DNA from: Maniola hyperantus
Lineage: Eukaryota > Arthropoda > Insecta > Lepidoptera > Nymphalidae
Direction of reading: 5' to 3'
DNA length: 64,000 nucleotides
NCBI RefSeq assembly: GCF_902806685.2
Contig: NC_048564.1
Coordinates: 16,864,418 to 16,928,417, forward strand
In this document: positions 1-12,864 of the stretch, piece by piece
Layout of the letters: each line of letters opens with the position of its first letter
Numbering within the stretch: the stretch's first letter is position 1
Program-made: the position numbers and the translations under genes
Notes under the pieces: model-generated
Told to the model about the DNA's origin: nothing
Database searches by the model: none
Seen by the model: the letters and a program-made list of their open reading frames with translations, nothing else

Positions 1-94
1 GGCTACATTTTAACCCGGAAAATTAATGAGTTCTCATGGGATTTTAAAAACCAAAATCCACGCGGACGAAGTCGCGGGCATCGCGGGAAAAATT
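1..94 (+). repeat. Helitron-like lepidopteran repeat, 3' part, cut by window edge
   Basis: The stretch has the wording of the right half of a very common lepidopteran interspersed repeat: a run resembling 'aaccaaaatccacgcggacg' followed by 'aagtcgcgggcatc'. A matching left half of the same family occurs separately near 1490. The family is usually treated as a non-autonomous Helitron-like (Lep1/MINE type) element; that name is from general knowledge and was not checked by search. Bases 95-215 follow with a GAAAGAAAAGA-rich tract and a TTTATT motif that look like a LINE 3' end in reverse orientation. Confidence 0.55.
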
Positions 95-559
95 AAAAGA
101 AAGAAGAAAGAAAAGACGTTTATTTAGCAAACTGCGCCACACATCACATCTGGTTATTCCGGCGCTTCTTCCACCTGAGCATAAGCCCAACGCGCTTCAA
201 GCAAAAAAAATAGGTAAGTATTCAACTTAAAACTTATGAGAATAGGTATAATGTATATGGTATAAACTATAAAGTCACCGTACCTTAGATTATGTTTTCT
301 TCTATATTTATTATTTGTTAATATATGTATAAAATTGTTCTCATGTAAGTGAACTTTTTTTTTTTTTAAGAAAATACCTAAAGTCTTTAAACCTATCAGC
401 TAATCAAGTAGGTAGGTACGTTATAAACTTCACATAGGTTACGTTTCATTACCCAAATAGGATCAACGGTTTAACTAGTTTACCTGAAACGTCGAACGTT
501 TGAGTTCCACTTGAGCTAAATTGGAAAAGACCAATAATAATTATTAACAGTAGGTAATC

Positions 560-853
560 ATCATCATGATCAACCCATAGCCGGCTCACTACAGAGCACA
601 GGTCTCCTCTCAGTATGAGAAGGGTTTTGGTCATAGTCCACCACGCTGGCCAAGTGCGGATTGGCAGCCTTTACACACCGTTGAGAGCATTATTAAAAAC
701 TCTCAGGCATGCAGGTTACCCTACAATGTTTACTATATAATTTTGTAAAACGCACATATTAAGTAATAGAAGTTGAGGTGCGTGCCCGAACTCGAACCCC
801 CGATCTTTCGAATAGAAGACTGACCGTAACCACTAGTGACTAGGCTATCACAG
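560..853 (-). mobile_element. tRNA-derived SINE
   Basis: Read on the minus strand, the 5' end has a tRNA-like head: an A-box-like stretch near 850 and a clear B box, 'gggttcgagttc', near 795. It is followed by a SINE body containing 'ccggctcactacagagcac' (given here as the plus strand) and ends at a short ATC repeat near 560. The same body recurs at 16.5, 29.2, 30.9, 62.1 and 63.3 kb, so this is a dispersed family. It would have been transcribed by RNA polymerase III and moved by a partner LINE. Confidence 0.75.
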
Positions 854-898
854 CATACCTAATGTCACAGTAGGTAATCCATACTAATATATTTCAAG

Positions 899-999
899 GC
901 TGTGCTAATATTATAAATGCGAAAGTGTGTCGTCCCTCTGTGTCGAACCCGGGACCTCCCACTAATAAACAGCGCTTACCACTGCGCCAGGGAGGTCGT
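899..999 (-). repeat. Second SINE family tRNA-like head abutting a Helitron-like end
   Basis: On the minus strand, bases 999-941 read as a tRNA-like head: an A box inside 'tggcgcagtggtaagcgc' and a B box 'gggttcga'. It differs from the SINE at 560-853. Immediately to the left, 899-930 matches the left end of the Helitron-like family (tgctaatattataaatgcga). The two pieces look fused, so one may have inserted into the other. Confidence 0.55.
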
Positions 1000-1485
1000 A
1001 AATTTGCTCAAATTGAGTATAGAGTATTTGCTCAAATTTAGGTACAAACTTAGTACCTAAGCATTGGGAACTCATTTCCATGCAAAACGGCCTAAGACTG
1101 CGTCCTGTTTGTGATTTAGATTAAAAATGAGACGTACCTACCTACATACATGCATGCATAGGTAGGTAGGTACATATATACATACATAGACTGCCAAAAT
1201 CATAACCCTTGGCTTTGCAGAAGTCGGGTAAAAATAGACCTACCTACAAAGTAGGCATGAAAAATTAATTAAATGTAACAGGTCTTGCAAACCTAATTAG
1301 TCAATGACAGACAGAAACAAATAGAGAGGTGTCGATAGCATGTAATTGATGAAGAACAACTAATACTTATAATGATGCACTAATAAAGGGATCCGAGTTT
1401 TTATGACATTCTCTATAAGTACCTAGGTAGGACATTGGACATGCTTATTAGGTAGGTATACTTCCCTAGATAATTACTATCCATA

Positions 1486-1590
1486 CTAATATTATAACTG
1501 CGAAAGTGTGTCTACCGGTCTGTCCGTCTGTCTGTCTGTCTGTCTGCTAGCCTTTCACGGCCCATCCGTTCAACCGATTTTGACGGGTAC
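1486..1590 (+). repeat. Helitron-like lepidopteran repeat, 5' part
   Basis: The stretch carries the typical left end of the family: an AT-rich start (actaatattataactgcga), a GTCT microsatellite run, then 'cctttcacggcccatccgtt' and 'caaccgattttgacgggtac'. It stops abruptly, so only the left portion is present. The internal (GTCT)n tract is a usual property of these elements. Confidence 0.6.
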
Positions 1591-1895
1591 ATTATTCAAA
1601 TAGTCGTTTGACAACTGAAATCGTAGGTACGTTTATGTTGTCAAATCAATACCATTTAGGTACATCGTCAAGTTGTACACAATCGCACCTCTGAGTCGAT
1701 TCCGTTGGAGCGCTAACTTAAAATGCGCCGACGGACGACGGTAAACAAGTTGCCTTTGCTAAATTGATTAAGTACATTTGTAGAGCATTGTCTCTGTCGT
1801 TGGGACCGACAAAACGTCATACATTATTTTCTGGCGCGTACTGTTACGTAGGTTGTTAGTATAACAATAGGTAACAGGAACAAAAGCTACTTTAA

Positions 1896-2017
1896 TAGGT
1901 ACAAGGAAACAAATTAATAACTAGGTTTTACTTATTATTCATATTTACACACATAGTAGGTACAAGGAAACAAATTAATAACTAGGTTTTACTTATTATT
2001 CATATTTACACACATAA
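1896..2017. repeat. Two-copy 61-bp tandem duplication
   Basis: A 61-bp unit beginning 'taggtacaaggaaacaaatt' at 1896 is repeated immediately at 1957 with no difference seen by eye. This is a recent simple tandem duplication in non-coding DNA. Confidence 0.9.
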
Positions 2018-2212
2018 GTAGTAGGTACACATATTCTGTGGTTTCAGCACTTCGGTATGTTAAAACATTAGATATAGATATAGGACATAGGTATTAGGTA
2101 GGTACCAAGATGGAAAACCTATCAGGAATCAGGATCTCATCATAGGTATTTGGCCACCGAGGAGTTGAGGTAGGTACCTACCTAGTAGGTACCTATATAC
2201 CTACCTAGGTAG

Positions 2213-2355
2213 ACGTGGCGTGCACAGGAGTTCAAGCCAGGGTATGCATTTAGGTATGAACTTATTTTACGGCAGGTTAAAATGAAAAATAAGCATTGAC
2301 TTATTACAATGAGAGTAAGCAGTGCGTTTATGCCTCTATGAGCTGCACGCCACTG
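2213..2355. mobile_element. Short TIR element (MITE), about 143 bp
   Basis: The ends are inverted copies of one another: GTGGCGTGCA at 2215-2224 and TGCACGCCAC at 2344-2353. There is no coding capacity. A left-end fragment of the same family (cagtggcgtgcacagg) occurs at 6397. I could not define a target duplication with confidence. Confidence 0.55.
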
Positions 2356-3700
2356 CTAAGTAGGTATACTTAGGCACAAAGTAGGTACCTATAGGAAGAT
2401 AGGCCAATAACCTCTCAACTGTAGGTAATTTTGATAATTTAATATAGGTGTTGCATTTGTCATTAACGTTATGTTATTTTACATTATTTAACTCAGTAGG
2501 TACCTATCTAAGTTGTTAGGTACTAAGCTAGGTATTCTTATTCCATTGAAAATATAAGCAGGCAATTAAATGAAAATTATATTACCTACCAGACGTCACA
2601 GTACGGCGGAAAGTCATAATCGTTCTTTGAACTCAATAAAACATTATTATTGTTCAAATTATGTCCCTTCTTACCTACAAGAAAGAATACCTACCTACAT
2701 AGGTAGGTAGGTACGTAGTAATTTAATTACGCCTAACTAACAAAAAAACTTAAATGTTTAGTAGAGCCTTGATTCGAGTTTTCTTAAATATGAAATAGGG
2801 TAGGTAGGCCATTTACTGTTACCTAATAATTTTGAATTAAAATTAATAAATGGGGTAGGAAAACTAAGTAGGCCTAACGGTACCTATGCACTTAATAATA
2901 ATTTAAATAGGCATAAGTAGGTATAATTACTTAATCTAGAAGGGTAGGTATGTCTGGATACCGACCCCTACCTACGGACTACGGTTAAGTTTTTAATTTA
3001 ATTTATTATTTATTAGACAACTTAAAACTATCTTTAAAACTAACCTAATAACCTATACTTACCTAGCTAAATGTAAGATATAAAGCAGTGTAGGTAGAGA
3101 TCTCAAAACATAATAGTCAGCTATTGTTTATGCCTGCCTGTACCTACCTATATCTACCTAAGATATTAAATAGTGTATAAATATATTTACTAATAGAAAC
3201 TTATACTGATCAGCCTGTCAAATAATGATCTATAACAAATAAGTAATTGGGATGATGCCTGTATCAAAAATAAATTATTTCTGAGAATAAGTAAATGGAG
3301 AGCCTTCCAAAATTCGTAAAATCCACGTCCGCTGTTGGTTTTAAGTTTGTGTACCATTTTAAAGTATCGATTTAACTTAAAAAGTACGTCTAATTATGTC
3401 AAACGTTTGTGACGTCCTATAGGTAGGTAGGTACCTATTTCATACTGCTCCCTCACTACCAAGCGTTTTTACGTTTGATAAAAAGTCGCTGATTTGACGC
3501 AGGTAGTCATCATCCTACTTATATATATATATATATACATATATATATTATAAGCAGCCCCTGTTCGTAACAGAGCATATTTTGGGACAAAGTATATGAT
3601 TGTAACATTATGACCTATAGCTGATAGAGACATTTAATTACCTAACTACCTATCTCGGTACAGTAGTTCAAACAATAGAGACTATTGATTATTATGATTA
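2356..3700. other. Non-coding, GGTAGGTAC-rich stretch
   Basis: No supportable gene. The stretch is rich in GGTAGGTAC/CTACCTA words and contains a long AT dinucleotide run at about 3520-3549. If the exon at 3706 belongs to an Iroquois gene, this is the beginning of its first intron. Confidence 0.5.
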
Positions 3701-3705
3701 CTGAC

Positions 3706-3765
3706 CTGCGAAGCGGACGGGTAGGAGTAGCCGAACTGTGCATACGCTGCCATTGGGACGATCAT
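3706..3765 (-). CDS. First coding exon of an Iroquois-class homeobox gene (partial)
   Basis: On the minus strand an ATG at 3765 (or, four codons later, 3753) opens a short reading frame whose last 16 codons read MAAYAQFGYSYPSASQ. The frame ends exactly at a good splice donor, CAG|GTCAGT (exon end 3706, intron from 3705 leftwards). The composition and the position of the intron resemble the N-terminus of insect Iroquois-class (araucan/caupolican/mirror) TALE homeodomain transcription factors, which pattern wings, eye and notum. The homeodomain itself would be in later exons to the left of this window, and none is seen here. The second methionine, giving MAAYAQ, is the more likely start. I cannot tell the paralogue. 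The alternative is that this is a chance short frame; the donor and the residue pattern argue against that. Confidence 0.55.
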
Positions 3766-4107
3766 ACTGTTGGCAACACAGCAATGGCTGTCGGCTGTCA
3801 CGAGACAGTTGACGTGTGACGGCAGTTTTGGCGGCGTCGGACGGAACGGGAGAGCAAGGAAGGGTGAAAAATGTGAAATTGAGCGATATAACATGGATAT
3901 AACTGTTTGATACGAGCCTAATAGAGTGTTATGTAAACTTGAACAGTGTTTGATTTATTATGTGTAGAATCTGTGCCTCCAAAATAACGATAACCATTTA
4001 GTACGTATCGCCTCGAGCGATTACACTTGAGTCAATAAATCCATGACTCGAAGGAAATGGCACCTCGAAGCTATCTTATAGATGTAGAGAAGGATGTTCT
4101 GCTTATA
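3766..4107 (-). repeat. 342-bp exact repeat, copy 1, likely 5' UTR of the Iroquois-like gene
   Basis: These 342 bases are identical by eye to 12865-13206 in the same orientation. Copy 1 ends one base before the ATG of the Iroquois-like exon, so on the minus strand it would be 5' untranslated sequence. It has no terminal inverted repeats, no poly-A and no visible target duplication, so it does not look like a transposon. A frame reading through it on either strand gives no recognisable protein. Confidence 0.85.
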
Positions 4108-4916
4108 TCAGAAGTGGGATACGAAGGTCATGCCCAAAACTACGGATCTATCCTGAAAAACGTTTAAATGCTATGATGTTAAAAGTGCCTATACCTACTT
4201 GACGCATAGCAATAGATTAATTAGATGCTATACAGGTACCATGTATTAAGAAAGTACATAAATATCGTTTCAAAGACGAGTAGGTACAAACTTGATGTAG
4301 ACATCAACATAATAACAAAATGAATATGGAATATTGATATTTGCACTCTGAAGTAATGTGGCTGTCTATTGATGAAGGAAGGGGCAGAATTGAATTCGGA
4401 GATTGTTTCCCACATACTCACAAGGTGACAAATTCTGCCCAGTATTATCAAGAAGTACTATATTATACTATTAAGTACCATGGATTACTGGAAGTAGGTA
4501 TAACAGTGTCATTATGGTAAGTGGCTACCTATACAAACTAATATACATTTCAAATAGGGTAAAACAAAACTAACATACCTACCTACTTAGCGCATCTTAG
4601 CGCTAGAGAAATTTAGTTAATAAGGTAGGTAGGTAGAAGGTACTTAGGTACTCACATCTTATATTTTCAAGAAGAAAATGAGATAATATTATGTGATATT
4701 AAATTAAATAAGTAGGTAACTATAATAAAGTGGAACCACAGCACAACAGCTACAGTAATAACTGGAATAGGTACCTACCAGGTAGGTATTAAGAAAACAT
4801 TTTAACAAAGAATTTTCCAATCTAAGTAATTAATTGTTACACGACAAAGCAGCATGAACCTACATCAGCAGCAGATGTGTAGGTACATTGTACATATTCT
4901 TAGAGTTTCTAATCAA

Positions 4917-5925
4917 GAAAGAAGAAAGAAAGAAAGAAAACTAGTTTATTCATCTTATGCCTAAGGTAGGTACAAACAAACTTAAAATTAATGGTTAGTA
5001 GGTAGTAGTTAGTAGATAATAAGAAGTATTTAATAATTAATTTAATCTAAAATTAGTTCTTGCACCCACTTGGCACAAGATGAAATGGCCCCAGCTCAGC
5101 ATTAATGCTGCAGGTTTTAAGAATAAAACCTGAGCGCTGGTATTCTGCTGGGACCAACAAGAGTGACGTGCACGAGCTTAACAGTCCTCACCAACATCTG
5201 TGATTGACAGGATGAGTTCGATTGAACGGAGCTAAAAATAGTCATTGTGTGTATGGCGTGTATGAGTATTTGTAAGAGTATGGCGTGTAATTAAAAATCT
5301 TAAAACTTGCCGTTTTATATAAAGGTAATAGAAAGGCAAAGAAATAAATACAAATAAAAGCATAATTAACATGTATGATATGTATGGTATTGACATGAGT
5401 TATCTGCCGAGATAGGTACGGGCGAAGTGTTACTTAAAATTATGTGTGTAGGTACCTAAATGTAGCAAATAGCAGCTTCAAGTGACCTAACTAAACAACC
5501 TTGAACTAATTAGAGTTTTTTGATCGTTTAGGAGTCTCTTCTTTAGATTATTCTTAAACGCAGGAACTGAACTTAAATTTCTCAGAGGAGGAGGAATATT
5601 ATTCCAGCATTTTGTGGCCAGATATCGAAAACTTCCACGAAAAGCTGCTGATCTATGACGTGGCCAGGTGAGCCTTTTTAGTGGTCTTCGAGCATTGAAA
5701 GCTGGTAAATGCCAAGATAACTTATTATAGAGATAGTCCGGCGTTTTGATCTTGATAACACCGAACAGTAGAGTGCTGAAATGCAGTTGAATACGCGACC
5801 TCATATTGAGCATATTAGCATTATTTAAATAAGGAGTCACATGGGTACGAGGAGGTATATAGTAACAGAATCTAGCACATGCATTCTGGACTCTTTGAAT
5901 AAGTCGCATCAATCAATCAACCATT
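4917..5925 (-). mobile_element. 5'-truncated jockey/CR1-like LINE, 3' end
   Basis: The minus-strand frame at 5487-5912 (141 codons) reads as the C-terminal end of a non-LTR retrotransposon reverse transcriptase protein. It has RVQNACARFCY near its start and CWNNIPPPLRNL near its end, a pattern frequent in insect jockey/CR1-type elements. The catalytic reverse transcriptase part is missing, so the copy is 5' truncated. About 570 bases of 3' untranslated sequence follow on the minus strand and end in a GAAA-type microsatellite near 4917-4940. It cannot move by itself. Confidence 0.7.
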
Positions 5926-5929
5926 CAAC

Positions 5930-8660
5930 CAATTATGTTATTGCAAAGGGCTTATATACAGTGGTATTTCATAATCATAATCATTTAACATACCAGAATA
6001 TTATGTTACTTGCATAGTTTGGTACTCTGCAGTCGGTTGGTTGCAATATATTGGTTGATGATTTAATACTGACACACTAGACTAGCAGATTATTTTAAAT
6101 GATTTTTAATGTGGGAGGATCTATAATTATTTATTAAGTATGTACTAGTAGGTAGTAGTACTTAAAAACTATGTTACTTAGAGGCATCATTTCAGGGTTA
6201 TTAACTGTTACTATTTTTTTCATGTGCCACTTCCATGTTATTGATGTCCATGAACCTGTGACCCTGACCCCATGGTGAGGTTGGCAAATATGAGAGAATA
6301 AATGGTTTCGGCCTGCATCTGTGGTAGAGAAGTACACATAACACATAACCTTCAAAAGTATAATGTTTGGGAAAAGTCATGGACCTACATTGATCGCAGT
6401 GGCGTGCACAGGGCCTGGGCCCCAGGTATGCAGTAAGATTGATCGGATAAGAACACCACAACACTTGATGTTGAGGTCTATTATAGTGATACAAGCGGAT
6501 CGACCTGGCCTGCCTCATCATGATAGAGATGGAAAACTCAAGGTATTTTGAGATGATATAGTAAAAGTTATGTTAACTGATCTGAAACTACTATGGTAAG
6601 CGATATTCTTCATTTTTTAATTTTATTTGCATTCATGTCTTACATCATAAAATATAATATTATAATATTACAACATGAAGCCCCGTCAGGGCATAAAATA
6701 AGTTTATATGATTGCAAGTTTGTAAACGAATATTTATAATGGTAAAACCTACTTGTTTTTGAATTACATAGGAGCTTTGAGAGAAAGCTATGTTTCTAAA
6801 GGTTACTGAAATTACAATAGAAATATAAGTTAGGTCAGTGCAAGAAGAATAACTGATAGATTTGAGTTTGATATGGAGGTTTTTATTAGTTAGAAGTAGT
6901 TAGGATGTGGTCTTCTGCACTTGCCAGATGCATATTGGCAGACTGATTGAAATACAATAGATACAATAATACACCTGAAGTTCACAATAATCTTTTTTTT
7001 TATTACATTAATTGACGCAAATCTATTTTACCTAGTAAATAAAATAAAGTCTAACTTTGATTTGAAAAGTTTCAATATGAGTAGGTGTTCTTGTCTGATG
7101 AAATGATTACGGACTTACCTATACCTACACATAGTAATATTTCAGTACAATTTTAAGAAAGAATTACAGGTACTTCATAATATTATGATGAAATATGTGC
7201 TGGGCGCATGTGTTTGCATTACCTACCACTTAATGTAAGATTTTGGATTTGGATCTGTGGTAGAGACCGTGATAGGTATACTGAATTCGATTGCTAGATG
7301 GGCCGGGCCTATTTAATACCCACCTGTCGACTTAATAGTCTATATTATGTGCTGACTGACATGGTATCAACCCGCAGGCCTTGCATAATATAATATAATT
7401 TGAGTTCTATACTCAGCTACTACTGGACACAAAGGAAAGATTTCGAGAGGTTCGACCTGGGGTGGATCAGTTAATAATTAATTAATTGGTCCACTAGATA
7501 AAGTAACATTGAACCTATTTTGAATCTGTAGGTACTTATACGACCAAATTAGAATTATTAGATTACTTTGAATACCTAGTAGGTATAGGGTAAGAAAAGA
7601 CAGGTTTCAAATTTAACTATTTATATAGCAATAAAATTTATATTAAGTACGAGTATGTACTTTTGTTCCATTTGCTCATTTTTGTGTAAATTATAAATTA
7701 CATCTGCTGCAACCCGCATTTGAGGTGCATTATGGAAAGAAAATGAATTTAATCATTATTATATTAAATTAAAGTGAATTTAACTGATCAGATCAGATGA
7801 AAATAAGTAAATGGAATTTACTTAGAATATTTATTTATCAGTATAAACATAACAGTGGTTCTTATACATGTTTTAGAGTTTTATAATTATAAAGGTAAAG
7901 TTATGTGAGCTCTCACATTAGGATAAAGTCACTAGTAGCTGACATCCTCGTGTACTAATAGAAATTAGGAAGCAATGTTAAGCTACACAGTTCAATTTTT
8001 ATATACAAGTAAAGGAAACTTTGGTGAAACATGTGTCTGAATAATATCTCTGATAACAAAAGAGAGATACGAAGGTGTTTTTAAGTAAAGTATCTGTGGC
8101 AATGGTATGTATTACAGGGTCTGCATTGTGTTTCCTTATATAGCCTATTAACACACAAGGGTGCTCTAGAATAGGGAAATAATGAACAAATAAACCGATA
8201 TCTGACTTAGGTTTAGATCTGGATTAACAAATGAAATTGACAGTATATAGAGAAGTGTAAATGTTAAGCTTGCAAGCTCCATCGGATAAGCAGTAGAGAG
8301 ACGTATTCCCAACCTTTACTGCCCAAATTTTGACTAACTACTTGGCTTTGGGAAAGGGAGCTTATAAGACGAAGCGGTCCCTTAAATTATGTTAGAATAT
8401 CAAACAAGTTGCACAATAATTATTATTATCAGACATAGCACGGTGAACTAAAGATGTTTACTACTGTAGAATGTAGATATTCCACGAACGGTTGAGAATA
8501 TTGATTTGAGGGCTGAGGTCAATAATCTCGATTACTAGTCTTTTAATTCATTAATCAAATGAGGTATTAATGAAGCAAATTAGCGGGTTTGCCATAACCG
8601 TTGACACCATTATTCATTCCATTGATTGAACATAAATAGTCGCTTCCAGCGGCCATAACT
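5930..8660. other. Non-coding stretch with few repeats
   Basis: I see no gene. Only a short MITE left-end fragment (6397-6431) stands out. The GGTAGGTAC words that crowd 1-5 kb are scarce here. The small overlapping frames near 6.1-6.5 kb have no recognisable content. Confidence 0.5.
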
Positions 8661-8666
8661 TGTCAT

Positions 8667-8957
8667 TGGCCCCGATTCTCTAGTCTCTCTCTAAACTAAA
8701 TTTAGAGTATCTGCATCCTTTTCTTTTTACTAATGCTAAAAAAGGAACGGAACATGACTTTCACATTTAAAGACTCTAAATTTTAGTGCACAATAGAAAT
8801 TTAAACAGTAGGTTCGCGAGTGCGTGCTAAAACCACGGGTTTTACCATCTAAAAATTAAATTTAGAAATGTCAAACTGCTTCTGTCCTTTTCATATTACA
8901 ATAGTAAGAAGAGGGTGCGAATACTTTAAAATTAGGTTGTGCTTAGAATCGGTGCCA
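8667..8957 (+). mobile_element. 291-bp MITE, family A, copy 1
   Basis: The element starts TGGCCCCGATTCT and ends AGAATCGGTGCCA, which are inverted copies with one mismatch. A copy of identical length and near-identical sequence lies at 37623-37913 inside the Polinton, and a diverged reverse copy at about 28612-28775. There is no coding capacity. The superfamily is unknown to me; the flanks show no clear target duplication. Confidence 0.75.
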
Positions 8958-8999
8958 CTGTTATTAATGTGATTATTATTTTTAGACTCTAAACAAACT

Positions 9000-9246
9000 G
9001 ACAACCAGCATATGAGAGAAAATAAAGGATACCGACTTATTTCTGGTGTACTAAGCGGTGATTCCTGAGAATATTTTATGTGATATACTTTGTCCCAATC
9101 GTGTCAAAGGTAGTTTATTTTATATGTCCCAAGTGTGACAACCAGCATATGAGAGAAAATAAAGGATACCGACTTATTCCTGGTGTACTAAGCGGTGATT
9201 CCTGAGAATATTTTATGTAATATACTTTGTCCCAATTGTGACATAC
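9000..9246. repeat. Tandem duplication, period 137 bp
   Basis: A unit beginning 'gacaaccagcatatgagaga' at 9000 recurs at 9137 with a few substitutions. A degenerate piece of the shared word 'tgtcccaa' extends the pattern slightly beyond. Short frames across it are not convincing genes. Confidence 0.8.
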
Positions 9247-9389
9247 GGCAAGTGAAATTCTTGATTTTATCCCAAGCGTGCCAAAGAATAGCAGCATTGA
9301 CTATAATATAAACCTAAGAATTAGAAATCAAGAATGACAAATGGAAGGTGGCAGGACTAATGTAAACAATAGATCGTGTTCCAATGGCA

Positions 9390-9640
9390 AAAGCTAGTCC
9401 TAATAAAAACCAGCAAACGAACTGGAAAACGGCTGACAAAGTGTCTGGAAAATGACGAACAATAATAGTCTGCTACAACCTTATTCGATAATCCCGATGC
9501 GAGCGGATGGTGATCTTCGGTATGAACTACAGCAATTGATCGGGCCACGATGGTGGCAAGACGCAGGAAAGTTAATTTGATGGAGAACAAGGAGACTAAC
9601 CCGGGTTCGGCAAGTAGAACGGGTGTATCCTTTTAATTAA
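9390..9640 (+). pseudogene. Possible decayed LINE 3' end
   Basis: One plus-strand frame contains IGPRWWQDAGK followed after a stop by a charged stretch. This resembles the C-terminal tail seen in several insect LINE proteins, and an AATAATAATA tract follows near 9640. The resemblance is weak and the frame is broken. It may be chance. Confidence 0.25.
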
Positions 9641-12600
9641 TAATAATAGATTTATCCACAGGATAGGGGTACAGAAGTAGATGTCATGGTTGGAAATCAC
9701 TTTATATATTCTAGCAGATATATACTCACTAATGGTCAAGGGTTACTTACATTCAAATTAAAGTTTTGTTATGACGTATTCAGTAATGATAATATAATTA
9801 TTAATTATGTCGTGCCGAATTCGGTACGTAGTAGCTAGAAGTTGTATATACTCTTTAAAGTAGATCCAAAATGACATGCTGATTGTAGTATGTTGTATTG
9901 GTTCGTGGTAATGTACATGTTCATAGTTTGTCTCACTGTACTGCTAGTGTCGGTACAGGATTTACTTTTATTTATATAATAACATTGATTTATGAAAAAC
10001 AGAATGAATTATTTTGATACAAGGCGAAATATTGGCTTGCAGATAAACTAAAACTTCTCCGTCTAGCGTGTTCTCTGTCTAAGACATAAATGACTACCAC
10101 ACATAGAGTGTGCATCACATCTTCGCAGTTACTAATTGTATTTCGTCGATGTTTGTTGCAAACATCATAGAAAAGAGCAAATTCTTAAATACTATTTCAA
10201 GTAACATCTATACCAATAGACTATATGGGCAGCTCGCGTACGAAAGCTTGACTTATTTCACTCGCTAGTTAATGTATAGATCGTTAATATGTTATCAAAG
10301 CGTATCAGTACATCAATGTATCACGAAATAATTTCCTACATCTTTCTTTCATTGGTCACACACTGATACGAGACACGTGAGGGCGACCGATGCGGCAATC
10401 CACCGCTCAGCACGGCGTCGGGTTGGTGCAGCGTTGGGCGCTGCCTACCCTCAATAACCGTGCTCAAGTTAACCTCGTCATGGGGGGACGAGGATCTTTG
10501 TCATCGTTCGTCCTGACGCTCTCAAGAATGTACAAGAGTGGAAGTTTCCAGAAATCAGGTTTTGTTACATGTTACATCAATTTGGGTCTATAGTGCCATC
10601 AAGGACTCGTTGCTCGTGAGGCAATAAAATGGGGTAACAGAACGCCGTTTGTTGCGCTCTCTATCGCACTTATGGGCCTAATGGTAGGCATAGTTACGCA
10701 CGCATCCGTCCCTAGCGCATGGGTTAGCAATACCATATTAATACAATCTTGGCTAACATCATTCTGACTTATTTCTACATATTAATAATAGTATTTGACT
10801 AGTTGTAGTCTTAGTTATTTGAAAAGATAGGATTATCAGAACATTGGTGATTTCATAGTGATTTGTTGTGTGTGTAGTATTATTATCAATAAGTGTATTC
10901 ATGTTTCTTAAAAAAAAAAAATATGATTATCAGGGTATTTTTGGGATGCATTGCGGTCGGTTTCAATCCCAGTACTTATTAATAATAACAACTATATTTG
11001 ACCACATTGTTTATCTTAATTCCGAAAGCATAGGTTCAATATTCAATAATTCAATTTAATAAGTGATTCATCTTTTATTTTTATTCAAGAAGAGTACATA
11101 TGGTCACATAATATCCGTGCCAACATACTTTACCTCTCTGGCGTGCAAAACTATTTTACAATCATTATTCATATACTTACTGATGTTGCTTAATATAATA
11201 CTACATACATGCAATTAATAATTTGCATAATATTATCTTTATTTTTACGTTATGTACTTATATTGTAATATCATTTTTTTTTAAATGTAATGCATCATTA
11301 ACAGTGTCAATCGGTAGGTACTATCCACATGAGATTAATTAAATGTCAATCCACGATAGTCAAATTCTAAATTCATGAAACACTACCAATACATTATAAC
11401 CAAGATCGACTCATATCAAATATTCATCAATTGTATAACAACATTGGCTTATAAGATATTCTTTTAATTTATTTTTAAGTTTAATGAGATTATTAATTCT
11501 ACAAAACTAGTTAGGCTCATTAGTATATATATTACTTCATATTGTTGTAACCTAATGTCAGAAATGTTTTTGTTTTGTATAATATTTTTCATTCCTTTAT
11601 TGGTTTTAATATTCTAGTCTGTAAGGGGAGAGCACTGATGCCTATAACACGAGTGTACAACTTATTTTAGGCATCGGTGGCTTTATTTTATTTATAGTGG
11701 ATCTTTGTGATTAATTTTGTATGAAGTGTTAATAATAGTCAATGGGACCAAACAACTGTTATCCCTATCTCTTAAAATGTTTATACTATTGAAAATACTG
11801 TAATTTGTGTAACAATAAAGTATTATATAGGATAAGAATTCATTTCACTATAGTAGTAAGAAGGAAAGAACTAATTAACTTACTTTAATTTAAAATTGAT
11901 AGTGATAGGGTTTAGAGTACTTAGCACCCAGAATTTAAGTAATTTAGAAACTCATTGTCCATTTTTTTTTCTTCCTTTTTCGTTGTTGGTTTGTTTAAGG
12001 TTATTTTATTTAGTATTCAATTAATCAATCATCAATCATATTTTATTTGCTTTAAATGCAAGTTACCAAAGATGTTTTATAATTCACAGTTCTATGTTCT
12101 TTTATTATAGTACAGGTATTGTTTAATAGTGTGTCCGTTACTAACTTCGTACACGTCCATTACTAATAACTGCATTTGTACACACTTTTTTTTGGAGAGT
12201 GACTAGTTTTATTCATGGCTTGTATTACTTTATCAATTATTGTCATAATCTGTTTTGTGTGTCCAATAAATAAAAATAAAAATAAACATAATTTGTATCG
12301 AAACATTTGCATACAAATATTGACTCACTTATTACTAAATACAAACTTGAAGAATATTGAGTTCATAATAATATTTAAAAATTAAATTATTGATTTCAGT
12401 ATAATTTCTTTGTATTGGGTATTAATATACATTGTGTTGATTTCAAAGTTTGATTATATAATTGTGAACTGGTTGTGTAAATGTAGTATTAACAATAACT
12501 AGATCATAGAATTTTCTTAATATCAGTCTTATTATTATTATCAGACTTATTACTATTTAATGATCTTAGTGTGATTTTTTATGCATCCATAAGAACTAGA

Positions 12601-12864
12601 GTTAACAATGCTGATCGCAATGTATAGTTAATATTAATACTAGTATTTTGTAGGTCTCATTGGCACTTGTTTTGTGCACTTGTTAAATCTAACCATGTTG
12701 GCTTTGATCTGTTAGGGGAATTATTATACTAATCATATTAGTTATAATATAGGACTGTTAAGGTATTCTTTGTTGCTCGTATTGAGTTATGGGTATGAGG
12801 CCATTACCCACGGTTGGAAGGCCGAGCGGCCAGAAATGAGGACATATCTGGAGCAGGATGGACG
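9641..12864. other. AT-rich non-coding stretch
   Basis: No gene could be supported. A slightly GC-richer island at about 10380-10700 has an open frame of 67 codons with no recognisable content and could be regulatory. The rest is AT-rich, nearly free of transposon sequence and poor in GGTAGGTAC words. Confidence 0.45.

Noticed and set aside
10390..10593. 67-codon frame in a slightly GC-rich island
   Set aside because: No protein similarity recognised; kept only as a possible regulatory island.
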